The notes under the pieces were generated by a model that was not told the DNA's origin, ran no database searches, and saw only the letters and a list, made by a program, of their open reading frames with translations. A DNA stretch of 29,667 bases, taken from positions 1 through 29,667 of the forward strand of contig CAYPEF010000014.1 in the NCBI GenBank assembly GCA_964409675.1. Direction: 5' to 3'. Both the position numbers and the translations under genes were made by a program. The number at the start of each line of letters is the position of its first letter. Position 1 is the first letter of the stretch. This stretch comes from CAYMDD01 sp964409675 (GTDB lineage: Bacteria > Pseudomonadota > Alphaproteobacteria > Rickettsiales > SXRF01). Positions 7,409-16,693 of the stretch are shown one piece after another.

Positions 7409-9145
7409 TTGAGCGTAAAACCCAGACATGCATCGAATCCCCTCGATCACACGCTGAAAGCCATCAAGCCGGTATTGATCTACTCGGCGCTGTTCAGCTG
7501 TTTCATCAATCTGCTTTTGCTGCTGGTGCCGCTTTATTCCATGCAGGTGCTGGACCGTGTGCTCTCCACCGGCAGTACGGAAACACTTACCTGGCTGACC
7601 GTCATTATGCTGGCCGCCTTCGCGGCGGCGAGCCTGTTGCAGACGGTGCGCTCCTTCGTACTGGTGCGGCTGGGTGAATGGATGGACCGGAAAATGAGTC
7701 CGCTGCTCCTTGCGCACGGCCTCTCCGGCATGGCCTCCATCCGCGGCAACCAGGGCACGCAGCCGCTGCGCGACATGCAGTCCTTGCGCCAGTTCATCAC
7801 CGGCAACGGCATGCTGACGCTGTTCGATGCGCCGTGGTCGGCGGTGTACCTGCTGATTCTTTTTATTATCGACAGTTCCATCGGCGGCATCGTGCTGCTG
7901 GGCTGCCTGATATTGCTTGGCCTCGCCTGGCTCAATGAGCGTGCCATGCGCCCGCCGCTGGATGAAGCCAATGAAAGCAACATCGCCAATTTCCAGCACA
8001 TGGAAATGGCCCAGCGCAATACCGACGTAATCGAGGCGATGGGTATGAAGGATGCGGTGATCGGGCGCTGGCAGGGGCGGCAGGACAGGGTGACGCGGCT
8101 GCAATCGCAAGCAAGCGGGCGCTCGGCCATTATTCAGGCATTCAGCCGCTTCTTTCGCCTGATGCTGCAAATTGCCGTGATTGGCTGGGGAGCGTATCTG
8201 GCGCTGCATAACCATATCAGCTCAGGTTCGATTATTGCGGCCTCAATTTTGGCTGGCAAGGCTTTCGCGCCGTTCGATGCGGCCATTAGCTTATGGAAAA
8301 GCGTGATCGAAGCACGCGAAGCCAAGGCGCGCTTGCAGGTGTACCTCAGCTCCATGCAGGACGCGCGGCAGACCGTTTCTCTCCCTCCGCCGCGTGGGGC
8401 GCTGGAGGTGGAAAAGGTGGTGTTCGCGCTGCCCGGCATGGAGCGCCCGATTTTAAAAGGCGTCAGTTTCGCGCTGGAGGCGGGCGATATCCTCGGGATT
8501 ATCGGCCCGAGCGCGGCGGGGAAATCGACGCTGGCGCGCCTGATTGTCGGTAGCTGGGAGCCTTACAGCGGCATGGTGCGGCTGGACAAGGCGGACATGA
8601 AGCAATGGAAGCGCGAGGAGCTGGGGCCGTATGTCGGCTATTTGCCGCAGGATGCGGAATTATTTTCCGGCACCGTGCGCGACAACATCGCCCGCCTGCG
8701 CGACAATGCCACTGACGAGGAAGTCATCAAGGCCGCCAAGCTCGCCGGGGCGCACCAGATGATCCTTGCTCTGCCCAATGGCTACGGCACCGACGTGGGC
8801 ATGCGCGGCGCGGCACTCTCCGCCGGTCAGCGCCAGCGCATCGGCCTTGCGCGCGCCTTTTTCGGCCATCCGAAGCTGGTGGTGCTGGACGAGCCGGACG
8901 CCAACCTGGATGAAGACGGCGAGGCGGCGCTTGCGCAGGCGCTGCAATTCGCGCGCGCGCAGGGCATTACCACCATCGTGGTCACCCACCGCAAGCACGT
9001 GCTGGCCTATGTGAACAAGCTGCTCCTCATGCGCGACGGGCAGGCCGAAATGTTCGGCCCCGCCCGCGAAGTGGCGGAAGCGCTGGCGCTGCGCCAGAAG
9101 AAACAATCCGAACTCGCGCAGATGCGCAAGGTGCAGGCGGTGTAG
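7409..9145 (+). CDS. Type I secretion ABC transporter (PrtD/AprD type permease-ATPase)
   Basis: This 578-residue exporter half-transporter has a membrane domain (about 22-310, several helices including 23-44 and 61-78) fused to a C-terminal ATPase: Walker A 366-373 (GPSAAGKS), signature LSAGQ 470-474, Walker B 490-495 (LVVLDE). There is no N-terminal C39 peptidase-like domain. The length and the GPSAAGKS / LSAGQRQR motifs fit the PrtD/AprD/HasD branch that exports RTX enzymes without N-terminal leaders. The preferred start is TTG 7409, preceded by AAAGGAAG at good spacing; TTG at 7391 would add six residues but overlaps the hairpin. It presumably exports the RTX-GH114 protein encoded just upstream. 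Confidence 0.92.
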   Translation: MSVKPRHASNPLDHTLKAIKPVLIYSALFSCFINLLLLLVPLYSMQVLDRVLSTGSTETLTWLTVIMLAAFAAASLLQTVRSFVLVRLGEWMDRKMSPLLLAHGLSGMASIRGNQGTQPLRDMQSLRQFITGNGMLTLFDAPWSAVYLLILFIIDSSIGGIVLLGCLILLGLAWLNERAMRPPLDEANESNIANFQHMEMAQRNTDVIEAMGMKDAVIGRWQGRQDRVTRLQSQASGRSAIIQAFSRFFRLMLQIAVIGWGAYLALHNHISSGSIIAASILAGKAFAPFDAAISLWKSVIEAREAKARLQVYLSSMQDARQTVSLPPPRGALEVEKVVFALPGMERPILKGVSFALEAGDILGIIGPSAAGKSTLARLIVGSWEPYSGMVRLDKADMKQWKREELGPYVGYLPQDAELFSGTVRDNIARLRDNATDEEVIKAAKLAGAHQMILALPNGYGTDVGMRGAALSAGQRQRIGLARAFFGHPKLVVLDEPDANLDEDGEAALAQALQFARAQGITTIVVTHRKHVLAYVNKLLLMRDGQAEMFGPAREVAEALALRQKKQSELAQMRKVQAV

Positions 9146-9213
9146 GCAGGAAAAAAGTGCTATAAATGATTATCTATGTTAATTTAAGAAATTAACCCGA
9201 TTCTATTTTCTTT

Positions 9214-9315
9214 GTCATTCCCCGAATCGCTTTAGCGATTATAGGGGAATCCATACGGACGGTGCCGCAAGCTGGATTCCCCTATAATTTTCCTTCAGAA
9301 AATTCGGGGAATGAC
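9214..9315. repeat. Nested cruciform-type palindromic element
   Basis: Outer arms GTCATTCCCCGAAT (9214-9227) and its exact complement (9302-9315), and inner arms TATAGGGGAATCCA (9240-9253) and its exact complement (9273-9286), are both perfect over 14 bases. Between them sit two more hairpins, AATCGC-TTTA-GCGATT (9225-9240) and AATTTTC-CTTCA-GAAAATT (9287-9305). The element lies between the exporter and adaptor genes and is probably transcribed. Its edges resemble the other GTCATTCC repeats of the window. Confidence 0.75.
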
Positions 9316-9359
9316 GAAATGCTGAAACGTAAAAAGAGCCATGAATAAAGGAGCCTCCC

Positions 9360-10799
9360 TTGCGCTGGATTGAACAGCTTACTCCCTCCACCAGCCTCTA
9401 TACCGGCGCGCAGCCGGCGCCCGGCACGGCGGTGGTGATCGACCAGATCGACGCCGCCGCGAAAGCATTGACCGGCACCACCGGCATGGGCAGCCATGCG
9501 GCGATGGATGCGGTGCGCGGGCCGCTGCGTGTGGGTTGCTGGATCATGCTCGGCATTTTTGGCATTGGACTTGGCTGGGGTGCGCTGGCGCCAATTGACA
9601 GCGCCGCCATCGCGCATGGCAGCATTGCGCTGGAATCCAATAAAAAAACCGTGCAGCACCTGGAAGGCGGCATGGTGTCGGAAATTCTGGTGAAGGAGGG
9701 CGACCGCGTGGCACAGGGCCAGAAGCTGGTGGTCCTCAACGACACCGCCTCCGCCTCCGGGCGCGACATTATCCAGCGCGATTTGTGGGACGCCCGTGCC
9801 GCCGTCACCCGCCTGACCGCCGAGCGCGACGAAGCGCAAACGCTGGAATTCGACCCCGCCTTGCAGCAGACGGCGGATGCCGATCCCGAGCTGCAGAAAA
9901 TGCTCGACACTCAGCGCAACCTGTTTGCCTCCTCGCGCGAGGCCTATCAGGCGCGGCTTGGCATGCTCGACCAGCGCATCGAGCAGTCGAAGCAGGAAAT
10001 CGAGGGGCTGCAATCGCAGATCGAGGGTGCCACCAACCAGCTCTCACTGCTGGATGAGGAAACCGAGGCGCTGCGCAAGCTGGTGAAAAAAGGCTACGCC
10101 CCCAAGCCGCGTCTGCTGGCGCTGGAGCGGCAGGCCGAGGAACTGAAGGGCAACAAGGGCCAGTATCAGGCGAGCATCGCCAAGGCCGAGCAGGTGATGG
10201 CCGAGACGCGCCTCGAAATCGCCAACACCCGCAACGAATACGCCAATAAAAACGCCGGGGACTTACGCGAGGCGCAGGGCAAGGTTTCCGACTTGCAGGA
10301 AAAACTCCGCGCCGCCAGCGACGTGGCGAAGCGCACCGTCATCACCGCGCCGGTCGCCGGCATCATCACCGGCCTGAAGACGCACACCATCGGCGGCGTC
10401 ATCGCCCCCGGTGAGGCGATCATGGACATCATCCCGCAGGATGACATGCTGGTGGTGGAAGCCAAGGTGCAGCCCAACGACATCGACGTGGTGCATGCCG
10501 GGCTGGAAGCCAAGGTGATGCTCACCGCCTACAAGGCGCGCACCACGCCCAAGCTCAAAGGCAAGGTGACGCAAGTCTCCGCCGACAAATTCACCGACGG
10601 GCAGGGCACGCAGGCCACCTCCTATTACCTCGCCCGCGTGGAAGTGGACAAGGATGAACTGGCCAAGCTGGAAAAACCCGTAGAACTCACCCCCGGCATG
10701 CCTGCCGACGTACTCGTCAAAACCGGCGAGCGCAGCTTCCTGCATTACCTCTTCCAGCCAATCCTGGACAGTATGCATAAGGCGTTCAGGGAGGAGTGA
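9360..10799 (+). CDS. Type I secretion periplasmic adaptor, HlyD family
   Basis: This 479-residue protein has a roughly 55-residue cytoplasmic N-terminus and one membrane helix (about 58-75). The conserved stretch VQHLEGGMVSEILVKEGDRV (about 98-117) is the first lipoyl half. A long coiled coil (about 130-310) follows, then the second lipoyl half (TVITAPVAGIITGLK) and a beta-barrel region near VEAKVQPNDIDVV. This is the HlyD/PrtE layout that links the ABC exporter to TolC. The start is TTG at 9360, with AAAGGAG (9347-9353) six bases upstream. It ends the secretion cassette; no TolC-like gene is in the window, so an outer-membrane channel must come from elsewhere. The GC-rich coding matches the exporter gene. 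Confidence 0.92.
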   Translation: MRWIEQLTPSTSLYTGAQPAPGTAVVIDQIDAAAKALTGTTGMGSHAAMDAVRGPLRVGCWIMLGIFGIGLGWGALAPIDSAAIAHGSIALESNKKTVQHLEGGMVSEILVKEGDRVAQGQKLVVLNDTASASGRDIIQRDLWDARAAVTRLTAERDEAQTLEFDPALQQTADADPELQKMLDTQRNLFASSREAYQARLGMLDQRIEQSKQEIEGLQSQIEGATNQLSLLDEETEALRKLVKKGYAPKPRLLALERQAEELKGNKGQYQASIAKAEQVMAETRLEIANTRNEYANKNAGDLREAQGKVSDLQEKLRAASDVAKRTVITAPVAGIITGLKTHTIGGVIAPGEAIMDIIPQDDMLVVEAKVQPNDIDVVHAGLEAKVMLTAYKARTTPKLKGKVTQVSADKFTDGQGTQATSYYLARVEVDKDELAKLEKPVELTPGMPADVLVKTGERSFLHYLFQPILDSMHKAFREE

Positions 10800-10872
10800 G
10801 TTTTTGTTCTTTTATGAAAGATTTCTAATATTTATTGAGTTTTTCTGTAGATGCCGATGTTCTAACAGACAA

Positions 10873-11787
10873 TTATATTTCTCGTCCCTTGCTGGGGGCT
10901 AAGTAAGACGATTCAGGTATATTATGCGCTTTGGCTACGGCATGGATGCTGTCTATGGCTTTGCCCCTCAGTCCTGTGACTAAATCTATCATCATAGTGG
11001 GTGGCAGCCTATCTTCAAAACTTTTCTCTATGCGGCTTGTTAGTGCTTTCCGCAATTCCTGTTCGACATAATCCCATTCTTCACCAAAAACTTTGTCGGT
11101 TAGACCGCCGGCTAAAATGGAGGCTGCATCTTCAAAAACCATATTATATGCTGCTTTTACGCTTTTGCTGCGTGTAATTAAGCTGGGTAATTTATCCTTA
11201 AGTTCATTTACCAAGGCGCTGTCAGCGTTGGAGAGCTCCGACTGTTTTGCTGTCCATTTATCTAGAATACCACCAATGGCAATATTAACCGGGGGAGTAT
11301 TAAATGCATCACTTAGGTCTTTTTGGTATCTCGCAATAGTTTTTTGACGTTTTTCTTCATATGCCTTTGCGCCTCTATCATACTCCATGCAAGCTATCTG
11401 ATAGTCATTGGGAGGGTTTTCTCCGAGTCCTATTTTTGCTAATTGATGGGCTGAGCGAAAAAAGTTTATAGCCATTTTTTTTGCTTCATTTGGATTGGCG
11501 GCTAGGTTACTGGCCATATAGGCCTTCGCAAGATCGCTTTGTATATTTGCACTCGTATCGATCATTTGCGGGTCTTCCATAATAAAGCCGTTTTGGATCG
11601 ACATTTCAGCTTTATGCTCTTGGTATAACAGCGGCATTAGTATGGCGAAGACTGCTACTCTTTCTTGTGTGCGAACTTCTTTTTTCTGTTTTTGAGTTAA
11701 AGAGCCGAGTTTGCTTAATGGATAATCTCTATCTGCCATTAAGGTAATAACATGCTCATGCGCTTCAAAGCTCGCGCCAAAACTCAT
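10873..11787 (-). CDS. Hypothetical helical protein of an AT-rich island
   Basis: This 304-residue protein is not recognised. It looks soluble and mainly alpha-helical, with no signal peptide or membrane segment and many Lys, Ala and Glu residues. Notable stretches are LGSLTQKQKKEVRTQERVAV near the N-terminus and LPPTMMIDLVTGLRGKAIDS near the C-terminus. AGGGAA lies six bases before the ATG. Its codon use is much more AT-rich than the secretion genes on one side or the pel genes on the other, which suggests recent acquisition. It is divergent from the phosphoribosyltransferase-like gene across only 62 bases, which must hold both promoters. A functional pair is plausible but unproven. Confidence 0.75.
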   Translation of the reverse strand: MSFGASFEAHEHVITLMADRDYPLSKLGSLTQKQKKEVRTQERVAVFAILMPLLYQEHKAEMSIQNGFIMEDPQMIDTSANIQSDLAKAYMASNLAANPNEAKKMAINFFRSAHQLAKIGLGENPPNDYQIACMEYDRGAKAYEEKRQKTIARYQKDLSDAFNTPPVNIAIGGILDKWTAKQSELSNADSALVNELKDKLPSLITRSKSVKAAYNMVFEDAASILAGGLTDKVFGEEWDYVEQELRKALTSRIEKSFEDRLPPTMMIDLVTGLRGKAIDSIHAVAKAHNIPESSYLAPSKGREI

Positions 11788-11849
11788 ATGGAATTCCCTG
11801 TAACATTAAAGTAATATATTTATAGAAATTAATTCATAGGTATTTTACG

Positions 11850-12701
11850 ATGTCAAAGAATTTTACGTCTTATACTGCAAATAACTATACTCATGCTCTC
11901 AAGGAACATCCATTGAACGATGGTCTTATTCTTGAGGAATGCCCGTGGATTAAATTACTGAATGAGGGCATAATGCCTGCAAATTTGTTGCAGGAAAGAA
12001 ACTCTCTTGCAGATTTGGCATATAGACGCAAAACTGTTGCATCCGCGCTGGGCTATCTTAGGAATGATCAGGCTATAGCCTCTATTCTGGTTAATAATTT
12101 TCTTCAAGAGCAGGAACTTCCTTCGGATAAGCCTGTTGTCATTGGTTATTTGCCTGATGGAGGAGCGTTAATGGCGCGAACCCTAGAGAAATCATTAAAG
12201 CAAAGAGGTGTGGTTTGTGACATTGTAGCGATGGATTTTCACAAAGAATGGCTTAAAGATGAACGTGTAATAAATGCAGGAAAAACCAGTAAATTAATCG
12301 TTTGCGATGATGTCATTTCTACGGGAAGTCAGGTCATGGATCTCTTATCAGGGCTTGCAAAAAATGAACATAAAGGCGAGGTAACAATATTATCCAATCG
12401 TCTTTTAGACAAAGCTTGCATAATAGGAAATCAGTGTTTGCGTGATTTTGTTGAAAGAAATGGCATATGGGATAGATATAAATACCATGCGCCGCCGGTA
12501 AAATTATACGCTGCACATATGTCTTCGAAACCTTACGAAATGGTGGACACTGCTGATTGTATTCAATGCGTGTTTAAGTCCCTTAATAAAGGAGAAATTT
12601 CTCTTAATCCAGATGAAGTTGAATGGATAGCATCCATGGCATCTCTTTTAAAAAAACGCGATTTGCCGGGCTATAATAAAAGTCAGGGTGTAGCTAGGTA
12701 A
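11850..12701 (+). CDS. Phosphoribosyltransferase-like protein
   Basis: This 283-residue AT-rich gene encodes a soluble protein with a type I phosphoribosyltransferase core. VVIGYLPDGGALMARTLEKS (about 96-115) is the N-terminal beta-strand and loop, and LIVCDDVISTGSQV (149-162) closely matches the PRPP-binding signature of two acidic residues followed by S/T-G-S. An N-terminal helical segment (1-90) and a Cys-containing C-terminal part (about 190-283, HMSSKPYEMVDTADCIQC) are not typical of purine or pyrimidine salvage enzymes, so no substrate is assigned. Such free-standing PRTase-like proteins also occur in conflict and nucleotide-signalling contexts (inference). It converges on pelG with a 9-base gap, and its base composition is foreign to both flanks. 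Confidence 0.7.
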   Translation: MSKNFTSYTANNYTHALKEHPLNDGLILEECPWIKLLNEGIMPANLLQERNSLADLAYRRKTVASALGYLRNDQAIASILVNNFLQEQELPSDKPVVIGYLPDGGALMARTLEKSLKQRGVVCDIVAMDFHKEWLKDERVINAGKTSKLIVCDDVISTGSQVMDLLSGLAKNEHKGEVTILSNRLLDKACIIGNQCLRDFVERNGIWDRYKYHAPPVKLYAAHMSSKPYEMVDTADCIQCVFKSLNKGEISLNPDEVEWIASMASLLKKRDLPGYNKSQGVAR

Positions 12702-12710
12702 GTTGATAAG

Positions 12711-14096
12711 TCACGCCCGCTGCACCGATGGATTGGCCGTGATAAACGAATGATATGGCAGATCCAGCAGATAGCGCACCGTCACAATTGCTGCGATCAG
12801 GAAGGTGAAGAAGGCGCTTAAGAAATAGCCGTAGCCGTAATAGGGGAAGCCGAGCTTGATGCCGGCGAAGGTGAAGAGGGTGTTGCTGAGCAGGAAGAAG
12901 CACTGGATGAGCAGGCTGGAGCGGCGGCTGTCAAAGTAAGAGAGCAGCACCAGCAGGAACAGCACGAACACGTGGAACATCGCCCCCAGTATGCCGTAGC
13001 GCAGCATGCCGATCTGTAAGTAATCGCCTTCCAGCGCCACGATGATTTCCGGGGCCATCAGGATGCCAAGCAGCGCGATGCCGCCTTGCAGCACCAGGAA
13101 ATGACGCATGCTGCCGAACACCCCGCTCATCAGTATCTTATGGTCAGCGATGATCTTGCCGAAGGTGGCTTTTTCGCGGATATCGCGGAAGAAGCGGGCG
13201 TATTTTTCAAAGAAATTGGTTTCCGAGCTGAATAAGAACAGCGCCATCGAGGGGATGGTGGTGAGGTAGGCGAGAAACATGGCGCTGTCATAATGCGGGT
13301 AGATATGGAAGCCGTTTTCCAGATGCACCGCTTCGGGGGCGAACCACATGATCCATTTATCCACCCAGATCGCCATATTATAGACCAGCCCCGCAAGCGC
13401 GATTTCCCAGTAGCGCCCGAAATAGCGCAGGAAGGCGAAGGGTTTGGTCACCTTGTGCGGATATTCGGCGAGGGTGGTGGCAATGAGCAGCGCCAGAATC
13501 AGCGCAAGGCCGAGGGAAAATCCGTTCAGCAGCCCCATTTCGCCGTAAGGCACGGCGAGTTTGGAGGCGGCGGCGGCAGAGAGCACCATGCCGAAGAAGA
13601 AGGCGCGCGTAATCAGCGCGTAGCGCCGAAGCGCCGAGATGAAAATGCCCACCAGCCATACTGCGCAGAGCAGCAGGAAATTGATAATGGAGCTTACGCG
13701 CAGCTCAAGCGGCATGTCGGCGGTGAAGCCGTAAAACGCCAGCGCCACGGCAAAGCCGATGCAAAGCAGCAGCGTCAGCGACCCTACCAGCAGCCCAGGC
13801 ACCGGAGCCACGTTGCGCTCATGCAGGCAATCGGCGAGGAAGCGCGTGGCGATCATGAAAATAGGGCCGGAGAGCACCAGCGAGAAGGAAAAATTATAAA
13901 TCAGGATGGTGCGAAATAAAAATCACGTCTCGCGGCTGACCGCGGTTGCGCCGAGATAGGAAATCACCGCCAGCGACAGCACGGTAAACAGCCACGGCCC
14001 CGTGGAGGCAAAGGCCGAATGCGCGCAGGCGCGCAGCAGGCTGGTGAGGTTGTCGCGATAGTAGAGCTTGCGAAGGACGAACCCGATGCCTGCCAT
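12711..14096 (-). pseudogene. pelG: pelG: Pel polysaccharide membrane transporter, interrupted by in-frame TGA
   Basis: Read through, this is a 461-codon polytopic protein with the PelG start MAGIGFVLRKL and many membrane helices, close to the usual length of about 456. PelG is the inner-membrane flippase-like partner of the PelF glycosyltransferase. Codon 58 is TGA (13923-13925), after ...TAVSRET. The frame is unchanged on both sides: the next codons read FLFRTILIYNFSFSLVLSGP, so this is a nonsense codon, not a frameshift. A GTG at 13877 could restart a 388-residue product lacking the first helix or two. The ATG at 14096 follows the pelF stop by one base. The gene is otherwise intact, so recent mutation, sequencing error or readthrough are all possible. 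Confidence 0.85.
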
Positions 14097-14097
14097 G

Positions 14098-15588
14098 TTA
14101 TGCCGCCTCCTGCGCGGATTCGCCTTCGTTGATGAGTTCTGCGTAGAGCGTGGCATAAGCCGCGCGCTGGTCGGCCTTGGCGTAATAGCGCTTCACGCGG
14201 GCGCGGATATGCTCGGAGCATTGCTGGTAATATTCCGGGTCCATCAGTAGGCGCAGCATGGCTTCCGCTACCGCACGCGCGTCGGCTACCGGCGTAATCG
14301 CGCCGCCTGCGCCCAGCTGCGGCGTTTCGCTGCGCGCGCCTAAAATCAACTCGCGGCAGGAACCGACATCGGTGGCAACCGTTGGTACACCCGCCGCGCC
14401 CGCTTCCAATATCACCAGCGGCTGCGCTTCGCTGAGCGAAGTCAGCGCAATCACGTCAATGCCGCCCAGATGCTCGGTGATATTCACCTTGCCGAGGAAG
14501 GAAAGCGTATCGCCCAGCTGCAGATGCTCCGCCAGGTGCAGGCATTCGGCGTGGTATTCCGGATCTTCGTCGGCGGGGCCTAAAATCAGTGCGCGAAGGT
14601 CGGGCACGCGGGTTTTCAGCAGCGCAACGGCGCGCAGGTAGGTTTTTACGTCCTTAATCGGCACCACCCGCCCGATCAGGGCGACGGTGGGCGGATGCGG
14701 CACGCGCGCAACGGCTTCGAACCGCTCGATGTCGATTCCGTTGGGAATCACCTGCAATTTCTGCGGCTCGGCTCCGTCCATACGCTGGAAAATCTGGTTG
14801 CCCTCGTAAAGCGTGACGATGCGGCAGCTGGCGGCGTATGCGAGGCGGGAATAGTTCACGAACATGTCGATCCAGAAATCGCGCAGTTCGCGTTCTTTCG
14901 CATGTAGCCCTAAGCTCTGGCCGCGCCCGTCATCCAGCCATTCGGCGGAGGCGATTTCAATGCGGCGCTCATTGGTGTAGATGCCGTGCTCGGTGATGGC
15001 GCAGGGACGCCCGGTTTCCAGATGCGCGCGCGCGAGCAGCAGCCCGGCATAGCCGGTGCAAAGCGCGTGGTAAGATTTCGCGGGCGGGATATCGCACAGC
15101 AGCACCGAATAGAGGCTGCCCAGCAGCCCGCGCCACGACCAGAAATAATCGAGGAAAGCGGATGCGGGCATGGTGGCGTTATACATGCGCAGCAGCATGT
15201 CCCACGCGGCGCGCGAATCCAGCAGGAGCTTGCGTCCCAGCTGCTCGCGGTAAGGCTGCATGGTCTGGATCAACTGGCCAAGGTCGGCAAGTCCGGCGTG
15301 CGATTGTAATTTAAGCAGCGTCTGTTCCAGCGTGGAAAAGAGCTGCGCCTGTTTGCCTTCCGGCAACGCGCCCACGCCGCGCGGCAGTTTTTGCAGGCGG
15401 ATGGTGTGCAGGGCGGTGACGTTCGGGGGCAATTCATAAAGCAGCTTCGCGCTCGCTGTAGGGCCAATCAGCGCCACGATCTCGAAAGTGAGGTGCTCCT
15501 GCATGCGAATGACTTCATGCATCCAGTTTGCCACGCCGCCCATGGCGTACGGGTAGGTGCCTTCCAGAATCAGGCAGACATCGGCCAT
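14098..15588 (-). CDS. pelF: PelF: cytosolic GT4 glycosyltransferase for Pel
   Basis: This 496-residue GT-B glycosyltransferase is close to the usual PelF length of about 507. The N-terminal domain begins with LILEGTYPYAMGGVANW (6-22). The acceptor-side motif ITEHGIYTNERRIE is at 198-211. The donor domain has VIPNGID (280-286), IGRVVPIKDVKTY (305-317) and the E-x7-E pair E387/E395 in SEAQPLVILEAGAAGVP. PelF uses UDP-sugars (GalNAc/GlcNAc type) to build the polymer at the inner face of the membrane and works with PelD, PelE and PelG. The start at 15588 is chosen because it follows GAGAAA, lies 7 bases after the pelE stop and begins at the conserved N-terminus; a longer frame to 15669 would overlap pelE. 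Confidence 0.93.
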   Translation of the reverse strand: MADVCLILEGTYPYAMGGVANWMHEVIRMQEHLTFEIVALIGPTASAKLLYELPPNVTALHTIRLQKLPRGVGALPEGKQAQLFSTLEQTLLKLQSHAGLADLGQLIQTMQPYREQLGRKLLLDSRAAWDMLLRMYNATMPASAFLDYFWSWRGLLGSLYSVLLCDIPPAKSYHALCTGYAGLLLARAHLETGRPCAITEHGIYTNERRIEIASAEWLDDGRGQSLGLHAKERELRDFWIDMFVNYSRLAYAASCRIVTLYEGNQIFQRMDGAEPQKLQVIPNGIDIERFEAVARVPHPPTVALIGRVVPIKDVKTYLRAVALLKTRVPDLRALILGPADEDPEYHAECLHLAEHLQLGDTLSFLGKVNITEHLGGIDVIALTSLSEAQPLVILEAGAAGVPTVATDVGSCRELILGARSETPQLGAGGAITPVADARAVAEAMLRLLMDPEYYQQCSEHIRARVKRYYAKADQRAAYATLYAELINEGESAQEAA

Positions 15589-15595
15589 CGGTTTC

Positions 15596-16693
15596 TCACG
15601 CTGCATGGGGGGCCTCCAGCGCGGCTTCCGGGCCTTCGGCCCACAGGCGCAGCATCTGCTCGATATCATCCGCTTCCGGCGTGCCCGGCACTACGTGGCG
15701 GCTGAAATCAGCGCGCCTTGCCAGATCGCGTAAGCCATCATACTGCCTGAGTTCGTACAGGGCTTCCATGTAGAGACGGGCTTCTTCCAGGTTCATGCTG
15801 TCATTTTCCAGCAGCGGGAAGAGGAGTGTCGCCGCTTGGCGCGGGTGGCGGTTCTGCAGATGCAGCTTTGCCAGGTGCGGGCGCAGTTCCGGGGCGGTAT
15901 CGCCTTCTTCCAGCAATGTCTCATAAAGCGCAATGGCGCGCCCAGTGAGCTGGCGGCACATTTCCTCATCGGCGATGCCGGAGATGGCGAAATCATAGCA
16001 AAGCCCCGCCAGCTCGCGCCGTTTCGCAGTCGAGGGGTTGTGCCGTACGTCTTCCTCCAGGCTTAAATAGCGCAGCATGTAATCGCGCTCCAGCTTGGCG
16101 ATGGCGGTGGCGGCCTGCACGCGTACCGACGCGTCGGCATCGAGCGAAGCCATGCGCAGGAGCGGAGCGAATTGCGGGCGAAACCAGCGGGTGATTTTTA
16201 CAATCGCCGCCTGCTTTTCCAGCATGCCGCCGCTACCCAATATATCCTGCAACGGCTGCACCCCGGTGCCGCCGACATTATCCAGCCCGAAGGCGATGCG
16301 CTCATAGAGCTTGGCGCTTTCGCGCTGATCGGTGTCGGGCAGCATGGCGTCGAACATGTCTTCCGGCTTGGAGGGCTTCAGGAACAGGCTGACCATGGCC
16401 GCTACGAAGCAGATCATTGCGCCCAGCGGGCCGCCGAAGCCGGTAAAAAGTGGCAGCAGCCACGGCAGCGCCGAGCGCTCGCGGCGCCCGCCGGGCCAGG
16501 CAAGCGCGACCAGCGCCAGCGTGATGCCGGTGTGGCGCAGTAAGGTTTGCTCCCAGCCGTCTTCCGGCAGGCGGTAGGCGATCGCCGCTTCGGCCATGGC
16601 CGCCACCAGCGCGATCAGCGCCCACAGGGCGGCGCTATTGCCAGAACGTGCTGTTCGTGTCGGCGGGAGCAGATTCTGCCGGGTTGAGGTCAT
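15596..16693 (-). CDS. pelE: PelE: inner-membrane protein with TPR-like cytosolic domain
   Basis: This 365-residue protein sits between pelD and pelF as in known pel operons. Membrane helices are visible at about 22-40, 52-66 and 77-105, followed by a long helical cytosolic region. That region starts with HEAT-like repeats (about 150-215, ASVRVQAATAIAKLE) and ends with TPR-like repeats (about 230-345). PelE is thought to scaffold PelD, PelF and PelG at the inner membrane. The ATG at 16693 gives a 59-base overlap with pelD; no later start preserves the first helix, so the overlap is probably real. It is assigned by position and architecture, since PelE sequences diverge strongly. Confidence 0.82.
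   Translation of the reverse strand: MTSTRQNLLPPTRTARSGNSAALWALIALVAAMAEAAIAYRLPEDGWEQTLLRHTGITLALVALAWPGGRRERSALPWLLPLFTGFGGPLGAMICFVAAMVSLFLKPSKPEDMFDAMLPDTDQRESAKLYERIAFGLDNVGGTGVQPLQDILGSGGMLEKQAAIVKITRWFRPQFAPLLRMASLDADASVRVQAATAIAKLERDYMLRYLSLEEDVRHNPSTAKRRELAGLCYDFAISGIADEEMCRQLTGRAIALYETLLEEGDTAPELRPHLAKLHLQNRHPRQAATLLFPLLENDSMNLEEARLYMEALYELRQYDGLRDLARRADFSRHVVPGTPEADDIEQMLRLWAEGPEAALEAPHAA

Noticed and set aside
13923..13925. TGA read as tryptophan or selenocysteine in pelG
   Set aside because: TGA ends other genes in the window, tryptophan is coded by TGG throughout, and PelG is not a selenoprotein family.
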